Assembly (NCBI GenBank): GCA_029783825.1
Contig: JAREIK010003088.1
Coordinates: 860,084-924,083 of the forward strand
DNA: 64,000 bases
Reading direction: 5' to 3'
Source of the DNA: Sapria himalayana
Taxonomy: Eukaryota > Streptophyta > Magnoliopsida > Malpighiales > Rafflesiaceae
Translations under genes and position numbers: made by a program
The notes under the pieces: generated by a model
Seen by the model: only the letters and a program-made list of their open reading frames with translations
Told to the model about the DNA's origin: nothing
Database searches by the model: none
Shown: positions 63,106 to 64,000 of the stretch, one piece after another
How the letters are laid out: each line of letters opens with the position of its first letter
Numbering within the stretch: the first letter of the stretch is position 1

Positions 63106-63792
63106 ATTTTATTTTATTTTATTTTTATATTTTTTTTTTGTTTTTTTTTTTTATATTTTTTTTTTGTTTTTTTTTTTATATTTTATGATATGATACATTG
63201 TATTTATACATTTTATGGGATGTGTTTCAGAGCTGGGAGTGGACGTGTAGCAAAGTTATTCCTCAGCTGTGGGATGTGTTTCAGAATGCCCATCTCGAAG
63301 CATTAGCTATTGCTGTTGTCACGCTGCTTGGTCAACTCGGGAGGCAAGCTTTACGTGTCCATTTTTTTTTATTTTCATTTTTATTTTCCTGTGTTTTCAG
63401 TTATATTTCTGTGTGATTTTTTTTTTTCAATTCTAGCAGCTTTTAATTGTTTGAGTTTGTACAGACTGGGAGCAACTGCTCATGGGTATGATGACGCAGG
63501 AGTTGAGGACTTGAGACATAAATTATCTGCTAGTTTTCTTGCTGTGGAAAGCAGCGGCTCAGGAGCTTTTCCTGTTGAATTGGCCACCGCTACTGCTTTT
63601 CTAGGGCTCTTCTCAACTAGTTATGAAGAAATATTTAAAGATCATGCCAGTCAGCTAGAAATCCACAGTTGTTCTCTCTCCGTGGAGTTTGTAAGGAAGT
63701 GGTTTTCTCGTCTATCGAAAGGGCAGCAGACAATGTTTCTCTGCCTGTTGCAGTCTCCGGGTGTCCCGAGGCGGATAGATGTTCTCCCGTAG
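14364..63792 (+). CDS. EMB1611/MEE22: EMB1611/MEE22-like protein, 8 coding exons over 49.4 kb (1169 aa)
   Basis: Joining 14364-14417, 14492-14606, 22420-23225, 40809-42082, 60356-60483, 60586-61277, 63231-63343 and 63465-63792 gives 3510 bases in a single frame with all phases matching. The protein begins MTSEFPAKNVPLNPCCVA and then WKEKYSKLEERR, the NPCC..WKEKY start I know from the plant EMB1611/MEE22 family. A long Glu/Lys-rich coiled coil follows (about residues 25-320). A central block holds GDYMKLLDLDDPAEEEYFRK and MPMSPSLPTI (about 575-610). The C-terminal half is helical with conserved LDELLGIIVDFL, LLGQLGR and FPVELATATAFLGL. In Arabidopsis the gene is needed for embryo and shoot-meristem development; its molecular activity is not known to me. 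At 1169 residues it is somewhat shorter than the roughly 1280 I recall, and an exon after exon 2 may be missing. Identity rests on recognition of motifs, not on an alignment. Confidence 0.85.
14492..14606 (+). CDS. EMB1611/MEE22: EMB1611-like exon 2 (start of coiled coil)
   Basis: The acceptor is TTCGCAG|TGG and the donor AAAG|GTTTGT at 14607, ending in phase 1. It encodes WKEKYSKLEERRKFLRQAVN and LLTDQVDKIQAENANLTK, with leucines at heptad spacing, and is the most diagnostic stretch of the N-terminus. Confidence 0.86.
14607..15010 (+). other. 5' part of intron 2, single-copy-looking, no exon recognised
   Basis: Composition is more balanced than in most of the introns. A 73-codon frame (14732-14953) exists but shows no family similarity, no coiled-coil character and no splice sites in a phase that fits exons 2 and 3. 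It is treated as intron. Confidence 0.4.
15011..15610 (-). mobile_element. Ty1-copia 3' fragment (end of pol plus LTR-like DNA)
   Basis: Read on the minus strand, about 15600-15490 translates to VFDNFTKLLTSKDFVRLQNL, which resembles the DIFTKPLP..F..LRDLLG end of copia RNase H/pol. The DNA beyond it, down to about 15020, looks LTR-like and contains AGTATTTATACACC on the + strand. Ends and target duplication were not resolved. Confidence 0.45.
15611..18059. other. AT-rich intron DNA, nothing recognised
   Basis: It contains TA/TG microsatellites at 15957-15990, a CA run at 16992-17006 and a TA run at 17208-17230. From 17700 to 18055 the DNA is less AT-rich (GTTGGGCCGACATGATCC, GCCACCAGGGCACGATTGG), like a decayed GC-rich hAT-type element. 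I see no ends. Confidence 0.45.
18160..18570. repeat. diverged tandem duplication, about 224-bp offset
   Basis: ACATAGCTCACC begins both copies (18167 and 18391). Both continue with GATATC.TTTAAATTT, AGAGATGAGTAT.CTA, GAAGAGT, CAAATGC.A and later GGAA.TAATAAT.ATGTTATA. The copies differ by substitutions and short indels, so the duplication is old. Confidence 0.75.
18870..19640 (+). pseudogene. Ty1-copia integrase relic
   Basis: Frames joined across stops give HTDVCGSCKIINYNNFYYFD and FINDDILFI near 19010-19110, matching the HSDVWGP...FIDD start of the copia integrase core. Farther on is a weak match to the NGxAERxxRHLLE region near 19290-19350. CTCYEVYIVGFSNTQKEFVFY (19540-19612) matches the VKCVFVGYS.TQKGYKCY motif. 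It has multiple stops and is inactive. The matching reverse transcriptase was not found in this intron. Confidence 0.65.
19641..21383. other. AT-rich intron DNA, mostly unassigned
   Basis: A partial internal duplication occurs around 19805-19980 (GAGATTTAAAAATAGAG and AACTATAGGATGAT occur twice). A minus-strand 114-codon frame at 20949-21293 has no recognisable motif, is AT-biased and has no splice support, so I do not call it a gene. It may be copia-derived. Confidence 0.4.
21384..21890. mobile_element. GC-rich non-autonomous hAT-type element
   Basis: The right end GGTTGACACTTCTA matches the family terminus TTGACACCTCTA. The left end TTTGTGTCAAACCTAGCATGG is a weaker match to TAGAGGTGTCAAAC. 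The interior is full of GGCACGAC/GTCGGACC/GGCATGG motifs. A 20-bp direct repeat (GTGTCGGACCATCTGTG twice near 21527-21560) is present. Flanks match poorly (5 of 8). Overlapping frames on both strands come from composition. Confidence 0.6.
21891..22419. other. intron DNA before exon 3, nothing recognised
   Basis: A GAGAGAGGA-type purine run lies at 21951-21991. The rest is AT-rich. The sequence just before exon 3 (TTTTGTGCCTATTTGGTGTCGTGAG) is a mediocre polypyrimidine tract. Confidence 0.4.
22420..23225 (+). CDS. EMB1611/MEE22: EMB1611-like exon 3 (coiled-coil region)
   Basis: It encodes about 268 residues of Glu/Lys-rich heptad sequence, including LKGLLDKEKIRVDSMRKNAE and KAAEELKLVRAAKAKTDEEM. 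It ends with FVQIICRVDLLDNCFSYGSE and GTEVEK, matching the FVQFS.RLD.LD.CFS family stretch. The donor is AAAAG|GTTTGT, phase 0. The acceptor lies in GAGAAGAAG, three AGs in a row, so the exon may begin at 22420, 22423 or 22426, all in frame. An upstream TGA at 22416 rules out an earlier start in this frame. The antisense frame on the other strand is a shadow. Confidence 0.87.
23226..24133. other. start of 17.6 kb intron 3, nothing recognised
   Basis: It is moderately AT-rich, with a T-run at 23610-23624. GTAAAC/AATGTTAATG phrases near 23960-23985 are local. No coding signal is seen. Confidence 0.4.
24134..24695. mobile_element. GC-rich non-autonomous hAT-type element
   Basis: It starts TAGAGATGTCAAATGGGCTG and ends CTACTTGACACTTCC. 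The flanks carry CAGTATGA (24125-24132) and CAGTATGT (24695-24702), 7 of 8 identical, so the border may shift by a base. The terminal 100 bases at each side are GC-rich with GGCACGAC and GGGCTAGGC motifs. The centre is AT-rich with AATAATTATTATTAAAAAA repeated twice (24520-24600). Confidence 0.7.
24696..27079. other. AT-rich intron DNA, nothing recognised
   Basis: A TA run lies at 26117-26138. A short, more balanced stretch at 26560-26660 (LKDKYGLCDFSF-like translation) might be retroelement debris but is too short to assign. Confidence 0.4.
27080..27330. repeat. dispersed repeat, pair with 31380-31680
   Basis: The two segments share ordered blocks: GAATAAATTATTTGATG-like starts, TTTATGTTCAATTTGA, AATTAGTA, TATCTAAAGAAT.TTATG, GATTTTACAT and CATATGAAATAT. 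They have the same orientation and moderate divergence. They may be parts of one retroelement family; no protein is seen. Confidence 0.55.
27992..28705. mobile_element. hAT-type MITE, copy 1, with perfect 8-bp target duplication
   Basis: The element begins CAAGGAAGTATGGATATGG and ends GTGTCCGTGTTTCTTAA. CTTATGAT flanks both sides exactly (27984-27991 and 28706-28713). Inside, in order: terminal GTGT/ACACG repeats, a 13-bp-arm palindrome at 28101-28128 (arms GTCTGATACGCCA), a G-rich tandem block (28225-28345), AT-rich TTTTATAAAATAAAA DNA, and a right part CCTAGTTTTTT...CGTGT shared with copies 2 and 3. It has no coding capacity; the minus-strand Pro/Arg-rich frame here is an artefact. Confidence 0.88.
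28714..29089. other. AT-rich intron DNA with a short local repeat
   Basis: TTTATCCTCAATGAT and GAATGTATTCATTTA each occur twice at 28750-28840. Nothing else is seen. Confidence 0.45.
29090..29250. repeat. dispersed repeat, pair with 37040-37220
   Basis: Both places read GAGATGCTG, then ATGAAAATTAT, GAGAGAAAATATTTT.ATAATA and ACAAG(T/C)CT in the same order and orientation. Confidence 0.6.
29800..30061. repeat. TTTA/TTTTA low-complexity tract
   Basis: About 260 bases are almost only T and A, in TTTATTTA, TTTTATTTAA and TTTTTATTTTA units. It makes a spurious Leu/Phe/Ile/Tyr frame. Confidence 0.95.
30121..30385. repeat. direct duplication, about 105-bp copies 162 bp apart
   Basis: AAAAAATAAAATTATAATTGAG starts both copies (30121 and 30283). 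Both continue with GAAATATAATTCATAAAAAAT, TAATAAATTA and GAAAA.CA..G.A..AAG. About 85-90% identical by eye. Confidence 0.85.
30386..31379. other. AT-rich intron DNA, nothing recognised
   Basis: AGAATTGGATGAGAG.TGCTTGAAATACT-type phrases at 30910-31000 are a short diverged local repeat (about 60 bases). No coding similarity is seen. Confidence 0.4.
31380..31680. repeat. dispersed repeat, pair with 27080-27330
   Basis: Homologous blocks are listed at the partner. This copy lies about 560 bases upstream of a primer-binding-site-like sequence, so the repeat could belong to an LTR. Confidence 0.55.
32085..32117. repeat. TA microsatellite
   Basis: About 17 uninterrupted TA units. Confidence 0.97.
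32243..32255 (+). other. retrotransposon primer-binding site (TGATATCAGAGTG)
   Basis: It differs by one base from TGGTATCAGAG, the complement of the initiator methionine tRNA 3' end used by copia elements. It lies downstream of AT-rich, possibly LTR DNA and upstream of sequence with a gag-like, more balanced composition (32256-32630). Confidence 0.55.
32256..33539 (+). pseudogene. possible copia leader/gag remnant
   Basis: It lies between the primer-binding site and a reverse-transcriptase relic on the same strand, with balanced composition at 32260-32620. The 71-codon frame 32413-32628 is not recognisable. GATGTTAAGGTTGAGGAGCC and GATGTTAAGGTTTTGAG form a short repeat near 32540-32600. A TG run lies at 33248-33260. 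Confidence 0.3.
33540..33935 (+). pseudogene. Ty1-copia reverse transcriptase relic
   Basis: Joined frames read EFNAIISNHMWKLILKLLG near 33565-33620 (cf. E..AL..N.TW.LV.LP), then KRLI and, near 33795-33865, ALYKWIMNQLDVRNKFLYGD. The last is a clear match to the copia motif W...QLDV.NAFL.GDL. Several stops and frameshifts are present. The catalytic YVDD part is not seen downstream. Confidence 0.72.
33936..34619. other. AT-rich DNA, nothing recognised
   Basis: It lies between the copia relic and the minus-strand hAT relic. It may hold the 3' part of either. Confidence 0.35.
34620..37007 (-). mobile_element. decayed hAT element, zf-BED transposase, copy B
   Basis: On the minus strand 36230-36080 encodes RHLKGHVNHCTKKHDALDHE, the second half of a BED zinc finger. 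Around 35815-35695 it encodes MRIFREYNI and FDNVSNN, the hAT core motif ..FDNAS.N. The same blocks occur in copy C. Upstream on the minus strand follow a leader, an AG-rich (CT-rich in sense) 5' UTR at 36660-36730, and a TATA-like TTTATAAATAGG near 36770. Next are a promoter block ACAGTTGTCAAATTTTTGCC (36845-36885) and a GC-rich terminal region 36890-37007 ending CTTGCCGCCGCTA, close to CTTGACACCTCTA. The left end was not found. Many stops; inactive. Confidence 0.7.
37040..37220. repeat. dispersed repeat, pair with 29090-29250
   Basis: Homologous to the copy described at 29090. It lies just outside hAT copy B. Confidence 0.6.
37221..39710. other. AT-rich intron DNA, nothing recognised
   Basis: ATCAAGT.TATTATGTATA occurs twice near 38530-38575. 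Minus-strand frames at 39203-39391 and 39463-39696 have no recognisable motif and no splice support. Confidence 0.4.
39711..40295. mobile_element. solo LTR (585 bp) with 5-bp target duplication CTAAA
   Basis: It begins TATTGGGTAATTGTGC (TG lost by one change), ends ACAGCA, and is flanked by CTAAA on both sides (39706-39710 and 40296-40300). It contains ACGTGGTTCGCTAGTCGCTC and AGTATGACTAGCTAC, shared with the solo LTR at 57364. The frame 40070-40321 lies wholly inside it and is not a gene. It sits about 510 bases before exon 4. Confidence 0.88.
40809..42082 (+). CDS. EMB1611/MEE22: EMB1611-like exon 4 (central region)
   Basis: The acceptor GGTGATACAG|CGT is in phase 0 and the donor CACCCAG|GTATGA in phase 2. 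It encodes 424 residues: a Ser/Lys-rich start (RSSSKRNQTLRQKRKLSDSD), a helical stretch MLFDAIKSIDVLYSEVQNFH, then the conserved GDYMKLLDLDDPAEEEYFRK and MPMSPSLPTI. An acidic low-complexity part follows, ending GTPKENMVKKILGALKKEEM. The frame is open upstream to 40713 but that part is intron. Exon 3 and exon 4 are separated by 17,583 bases. Confidence 0.92.
42083..42757. other. start of 18.3 kb intron 4, nothing recognised
   Basis: It has a balanced stretch at 42250-42380 (GCCAGGGC and TGGGCAGG phrases) and is otherwise AT-rich. The small frames here lack support. Confidence 0.4.
42758..43224. mobile_element. GC-rich non-autonomous hAT-type element (467 bp)
   Basis: It starts TAGAGGTGTCAAATGAGC and ends CCATTTGGCACCTATA. 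Flanks AATTATCG (42750-42757) and AATTATCA (43225-43232) match at 7 of 8. The interior is made of GGCCCGAC, GGCACGGC, GTGCCGTGCC and CTTGAACC motifs. It has no coding capacity; the 81-codon frame is compositional. Confidence 0.82.
43225..45659. other. AT-rich intron DNA, nothing recognised
   Basis: Several AT-biased short frames rich in Ile/Phe/Tyr occur, none with a known motif. Slightly more balanced sequence at 44590-44830 and 45000-45260 could be old retroelement, but I cannot assign it. Confidence 0.4.
45670..45960 (+). repeat. degenerate tandem repeat related to 5.2-5.7 kb
   Basis: The phrase (A/T)TTGCAAC(T/C)TAAATTGTGAAG(T/C) recurs about four times (45676, 45760, 45820 region), separated by ATTGAA.ATT.AAA. 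On the minus strand at 5.2-5.7 kb the same motif family occurs. Confidence 0.55.
45961..46689. other. intron DNA upstream of the DUF659-type hAT relic
   Basis: It is more balanced at 46140-46420 and may include the promoter/5' leader of the relic. The frame 46202-46420 has no recognisable motif. Confidence 0.35.
46690..48239 (+). pseudogene. hAT transposase relic, zf-BED/DUF659 family, N-terminal part
   Basis: Translations joined across stops match the family in order. CDKVTK and QHLVGRFK (46710-46770) belong to a BED-type finger. YDTIILFNALNYISFQQMLE (near 47160-47215) matches ....PFNAV.S..F..M.EAI. MSDELIDIKIKILFNFM, FNLLDNSGKEVDEYN and IDNTSNYVM (47355-47560) are the DUF659 core. HLYXIPCITYCVDLLLEYIE and KLSHIKK follow (near 47700-47790). 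RFV-like KIYLXXFLLSYFVLMNKNNL and DNEKRHSMGYI (near 47880-48145) continue it, and YKKIMDIFDR ends at the border. The frame then stops abruptly where GC-rich DNA begins and resumes at 55.78 kb. Confidence 0.8.
48880..49115 (+). promoter_or_regulatory. promoter and CT-rich 5' leader of the copy C hAT transposase
   Basis: TTCGACGGCTGTCGGGTTTC and TGTCCTATTTAA (48885-48915) resemble blocks in copies A, B and the outer element. Farther on comes TTTATTTATACCATG (TATA-like, 48961-48976), then a TCTCTTTC/CACTCTC-rich stretch (48978-49095) typical of plant 5' leaders. In copy B a TATA-like box and CT-rich leader stand in the same order on the minus strand. The long frame 48653-49267 spans this non-coding region and is not a gene. 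Confidence 0.5.
49940..50679. mobile_element. hAT-type MITE, copy 2, with perfect 8-bp target duplication
   Basis: It begins CAAAGAAGCACGAACGCAAC, ends CTGTGTCCGTGATTTTTAG, and is flanked by ATTATAAG on both sides (49932-49939, 50680-50687). Same structure as copies at 27992 and 61721: GATACG palindrome region (50030-50100), G-rich tandem block (50165-50265, units GCGCGAATTGAGGGGGGAGG), AT-rich part, CCTAGTTTTTTAG right part. It lies inside the hAT transposase relic. Frames in it are artefacts. Confidence 0.9.
51624..52091. mobile_element. GC-rich non-autonomous hAT-type element with perfect 8-bp duplication TCGTGCAT
   Basis: TCGTGCAT stands at 51616-51623 and again at 52092-52099. The element begins TAGAGCTCAGGCTCGCCTC and ends AAATGGGCCGGGCAAATA; the terminal repeats are eroded but the interior has the family's GGGCCGTGTCGGG, CGTGCCGAGGGTC and GGCTCGAATC motifs. 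It interrupts the ricesleeper-like transposase between two recognisable blocks. Confidence 0.78.
52550..53529. repeat. GC-rich 3' subterminal region of copy C, with probable nested small elements
   Basis: Nearly 1 kb is dense with GGCACG, CGGCCCG, GGGCC and GACCC.AC motifs. It contains extra terminus-like sequences: GACATCTCTA (52833-52842), TAGATGTTTCAAATGAGCC (52969) and CCATTGATACCTCTA (ending 53268). The last two would bound a 300-bp element, 52969-53268, but I see no target duplication. All frames here are compositional. Confidence 0.6.
53538..54744 (-). mobile_element. remains of the outer hAT element (leader and promoter block)
   Basis: 53560-53700 is GC-rich with TTGAAAGTGTCAAG near its end. 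54100-54170 (GTCTTGGACCTTTTAGACTG and GTTATCATTATTATCTA) is collinear with the leader of copies A and B. 54545-54610 read on the minus strand (GCTATTAAGTTTCTGCC then TATTTATAATT) is the promoter block shared with the other copies. Confidence 0.5.
54745..55475. repeat. CT-rich repeat with GAGGCG-type borders, related to the 13.1-14.1 kb element
   Basis: It is bordered by AAAAGGCGAAAGC (54750) and GCATCAAGGCATATC (55444). Inside, AT-rich DNA leads to a C/T-rich run (55205-55310, CTCGCCCC, CTCTCTTCTC) and then GGAAAGCTTGATGAGCTTTC and CGTGGAGCTCTGTCGAG. The same order, C-rich run then GAGCT/GTCGAG hairpin DNA, occurs greatly expanded at 13200-13995. Frames on both strands are repeats, not genes. 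Confidence 0.5.
55587..55773. repeat. GC-richer right end of the outer hAT element
   Basis: GGCCAGACATGTGGGTCATG, GGCTAGGCATGG and CATGCCATGCCTAG motifs match the decayed GC-rich ends of copy A. It stops where the DUF659 transposase reading resumes. Confidence 0.55.
55780..56830 (+). pseudogene. hAT transposase relic, DUF659 family, C-terminal part
   Basis: IELHQFFHSIEYFANLKFYY (55781-55840) matches LH...H.A.Y.LNP.F.Y directly after the D..W position that ends the N-terminal part. At 56225-56250 SNYERDWTIFESV matches SGCERNWS.FE.IH of the hAT dimerisation domain. GTAAGT then opens an intron-like gap, and RRNRLEYQYLNVLLYTKYK (56350-56407) matches KKRNRLEHQRLNDLVYV.YN. An Asp/Glu-rich tail follows to about 56830. 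Stops and frameshifts make it inactive. A TA run occupies 56458-56483. Confidence 0.78.
56831..57249. other. AT-rich DNA with a GAGGC-type repeat fragment
   Basis: Mostly AT-rich. At 57110-57195 ACCTTGAGGCTTTAAAAG and GTGCCTCAATG resemble the sequence at 63920-64000, a common plant repeat style. Confidence 0.4.
57250..57363 (+). mobile_element. copia leader with primer-binding-site-like sequence (left of solo LTR)
   Basis: TTGGTATCAAAG (57291) resembles the initiator-tRNA binding site. AGTATCAACGTGAGGTTATGATCTC (57335-57359) is collinear with GTATCAATGCGAGGTTGTGATCTC at about 59766. The leader resumes after the solo LTR at 57730. Confidence 0.5.
57364..57729. mobile_element. solo LTR (366 bp) with perfect 5-bp target duplication CAAAC
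   Basis: TGTTGGGCAATCGCGC opens and ACAACA closes it; CAAAC stands at 57359-57363 and 57730-57734. It is homologous to the solo LTR at 39711 but lacks about 220 internal bases between GCAGCA and TTCGG. It is inserted in an older copia leader. Frames on both strands here belong to the LTR. Confidence 0.9.
57730..57978 (+). mobile_element. copia leader, right of solo LTR
   Basis: GGTTTGGTTGCAGAGCTTG and GATCTATGGAGTGAATTTG match GGTTCGGTTGCAGAGCTTGG and CGCTGAGTGCGAATCTA downstream of the primer-binding site at 59790. No gag is recognisable. Confidence 0.5.
57979..58409. mobile_element. GC-rich hAT-type element with the best-conserved inverted ends (431 bp)
   Basis: TAGAGGTGTCAACCGGGCCG at the left and CGGCCCGTTTGACACCTCTA at the right are inverted copies over about 20 bases. 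The interior is very GC-rich with GGCCCG, CGTGCC.GGC and CCGTGCC motifs in inverted arrangement. The left flank CAAATTAT and right flank GTGTATAA do not match. It has no coding capacity; the three overlapping minus-strand frames are compositional. Confidence 0.88.
58540..59045 (+). pseudogene. Ty1-copia reverse transcriptase fragment, partly duplicated
   Basis: VSYIDDMLLVGN (58560-58595) holds the YVDDM catalytic motif with Val to Ile. FYMTNL and, with a frameshift, ILGMQIQRD (58641-58700) match the F.MKDLG...ILGM.I.RD block. From 58849 the second block is repeated after an offset of 208 bases, along with CTCTATTCT.TCTCTTGTGG.TTTTCTCTCAATTTTTTGT. Stops make both copies inactive. Confidence 0.72.
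59127..59657. mobile_element. hAT-type non-autonomous element, GGTAGG family (531 bp)
   Basis: TAGGGGTGTTCAAAT at the left and AGGGTGAACACCTCTA at the right are inverted ends. Flanks TATTTGGT (59119-59126) and TAATTGGT (59658-59665) match at 7 of 8. Both ends carry repeated GGTAGGAATGC/CTACCCTACC motifs in inverted orientation; the centre is AT-rich. It sits in a copia leader immediately before GGTATTAGAGG, a primer-binding-site-like sequence. Confidence 0.83.
59658..59930 (+). mobile_element. copia leader with primer-binding site
   Basis: TTGGTATTAGAGGTGG (59661) and TTTGGTATCAAAGCTGAGG (59790) both resemble the initiator-tRNA binding site. Downstream GTTGCAGAGCTTGGTCTGC matches the other leader at 57750. 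No gag frame. Confidence 0.5.
60055..60300. mobile_element. GC-rich hAT-type element remnant
   Basis: CTGGCCCACGGCTTGGCCC, GGCACGACATGCC, CCTGAACTCGGGC and GACCCGACATG motifs place it in the GC-rich family. The ends are not clear. It lies just before exon 5. Confidence 0.5.
60356..60483 (+). CDS. EMB1611/MEE22: EMB1611-like exon 5
   Basis: The acceptor TTTGTTCGCAG|G completes the AG|G arginine codon from exon 4; the donor is GACT|GTATGC, ending in phase 1. It encodes EKARSFFLLLLNNFPVTVAK and DRSLLGRELMSCLDLFSGQ, matching the ARS.F..LL.NF...LDSFA family region. It is 18,273 bases from exon 4. A frame reading through the following 102-base intron (MTVCSLALPP...) is rejected. Confidence 0.86.
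60586..61277 (+). CDS. EMB1611/MEE22: EMB1611-like exon 6 (helical C-terminal domain)
   Basis: The acceptor GAATTGCAG|CT completes a Ser codon; the donor is TACATG|GTACGT, phase 0. It encodes 230 residues with FSDPETRVLLPETFDLDELL, GIIVDFLMGGRLL, GMILASICAATDRIRFICEA and LLTILHVFGYLGGEK. The fold looks all-helical, repeat-like. Composition is clearly coding against the surrounding introns. Antisense and +1 frames are shadows. Confidence 0.93.
61278..61720. repeat. start of intron 6 with ATATCGG-type repeat
   Basis: From about 61490 to 61660 (GATATATCGG, GAATATATCGG, ATATCGATAC) the motif recurs at least six times. It appears to be a decayed repeat element, interrupted by the MITE. A T/A run lies at 61298-61317. 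Confidence 0.55.
61721..62532. mobile_element. hAT-type MITE, copy 3, with perfect 8-bp target duplication
   Basis: It begins CAAGGAAGCACCGACACGG and ends CCGTGTCCGTGCTTCTTAG, inverted over about 19 bases. CTTATAAT stands on both sides (61713-61720 and 62533-62540). It holds a 22-bp perfect palindrome centred on CACGTG (61788-61809), an eight-unit 28-bp G-rich tandem array (about 61951-62175), an AT-rich section, and the CCTAATTTTTTAG right part. It is the longest and best-preserved copy. Frames on both strands are repeat artefacts. Confidence 0.92.
61951..62175 (+). repeat. 28-bp G-rich minisatellite, about 8 units
   Basis: Units follow GGCGCGATTTGAGGGGAGAG plus GAAGGGGC, diverging to CAGGGGC and GGGCGTGTTTG types in later copies. 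Each has several runs of four G on the sense strand of the host gene. The homologous blocks of MITE copies 1 and 2 hold fewer, different units. Confidence 0.92.
62541..63230. other. rest of intron 6, AT-rich, low-complexity tracts
   Basis: It holds a TA run (63072-63101), TTTTA units and two copies of a T-rich TATATTTTTTTTTTG-type stretch (63103-63187). GATATGATACATT occurs twice (63055 and 63188 region). No coding signal is seen. Confidence 0.6.
63231..63343 (+). CDS. EMB1611/MEE22: EMB1611-like exon 7
   Basis: The acceptor is GGGATGTGTTTCAG|AGC, phase 0. It encodes SWEWTCSKVIPQLWDVFQNA and HLEALAIAVVTLLGQLGR. The donor reads GGGAG|GCAAGC at 63344: a GC-AG intron with the strong AG|GCAAG context usual for that class. 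This gives the family's LGQLGR-LG junction with the last exon. A GT donor farther on would not keep that junction. Confidence 0.88.
63465..63792 (+). CDS. EMB1611/MEE22: EMB1611-like exon 8 (C-terminus, TAG stop)
   Basis: The acceptor TTTGTACAG|A completes the AG|A arginine. It encodes LGATAHGYDDAGVEDLRHKL, FPVELATATAFLGLFSTSYE and VRKWFSRLSKGQQTMFLCLL. It ends RRIDVLP and the TAG stop at 63790-63792. Matches the family end (Y...GVE.LR.KLS, FP.QLATA..LLGL, I.KWFS.L.KEQ). Confidence 0.93.
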
Positions 63793-64000
63793 TTAGACTT
63801 TCAGGTGACTCTGATTAAATTATCCTGGTCCTTTTTCCTAATTTTGGCATGATCTGATGAAAAGTTTATGCATCTTAAAAATCTACCTGATTTTGGAACC
63901 CACAATTTGGCCATAGTTGTTTGAGACACACAGCGCATTGAGGCTCAAAAGTCTTTTTTGCCCCTGAGGCACAATGTGTATTAAAGCACGAGTTTTTTTT
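63793..64000 (+). other. 3' UTR/flank, with a GAGGC-type repeat at the window edge
   Basis: No clear polyadenylation signal is seen. From about 63905, CGCATTGAGGCTCAAAAGTC and GCCCCTGAGGCACAATGTG begin a repeat similar to that at 57110-57195; it runs out of the window. Confidence 0.4.

Noticed and set aside
1..64000. CRISPR-like arrays, tRNA or rRNA genes, viral or bacterial operons
   Set aside because: None were seen. The regular repeats present are microsatellites, minisatellites or transposon parts without unique spacers, and no cloverleaf or rRNA sequence was recognised.

Overview
This window is plant nuclear DNA from a flowering plant. It is very AT-rich, carries no bacterial or organellar gene order, and has GT-AG introns, many decayed plant transposons (Ty1-copia, CACTA, several hAT families) and one recognisable plant-specific gene. 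I cannot name the species. The very long introns suggest a large-intron lineage such as orchids, palms or Amborella, but that is a guess.

The only protein-coding gene I can support is on the + strand, from 14364 to 63792. It is a homologue of Arabidopsis EMB1611/MEE22 (maternal effect embryo arrest 22). Eight coding exons join with matching phases into one 1169-codon frame: 14364-14417, 14492-14606, 22420-23225, 40809-42082, 60356-60483, 60586-61277, 63231-63343 and 63465-63792. Only about 7% of the 49.4 kb between start and stop is coding. Three introns are 7.8, 17.6 and 18.3 kb long and are filled with transposon relics.

Layout. 1-3080: decayed hAT element on the minus strand. 3.1-10.2 kb: AT-rich DNA with tandem repeats and a 0.9 kb compound microsatellite. 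10.2-12.7 kb: CACTA transposase relic split by a small GC-rich hAT-type element. 13.09-14.15 kb: a terminal-inverted-repeat element with two GC-rich minisatellites, ending about 0.2 kb before the start codon. Intron 2: copia fragments and a GC-rich hAT-type element. Intron 3: a GC-rich element, a 0.7 kb MITE, copia remains, a second hAT relic (34.6-37.0 kb) and a solo LTR. Intron 4: a nest at least four insertions deep, described next, then copia leaders, a second solo LTR and further small hAT-type elements. Intron 6: a third copy of the MITE.

The most interesting structure is the nest in intron 4. A DUF659-type hAT transposase relic (46.69-48.24 and 55.78-56.83 kb) is split by a GC-ended hAT element. 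That element is split by a 5.2 kb hAT element (48337-53529) with matching ends, a 7/8 target duplication and its own zf-BED transposase relic. That transposase is in turn split by a MITE (49940-50679) and a short GC-rich element (51624-52091), each with a perfect 8-bp target duplication. The many short GC-rich repeats of the window look like internally deleted relatives of the 5.2 kb element. I found no tRNA, rRNA, CRISPR or intact transposase gene.
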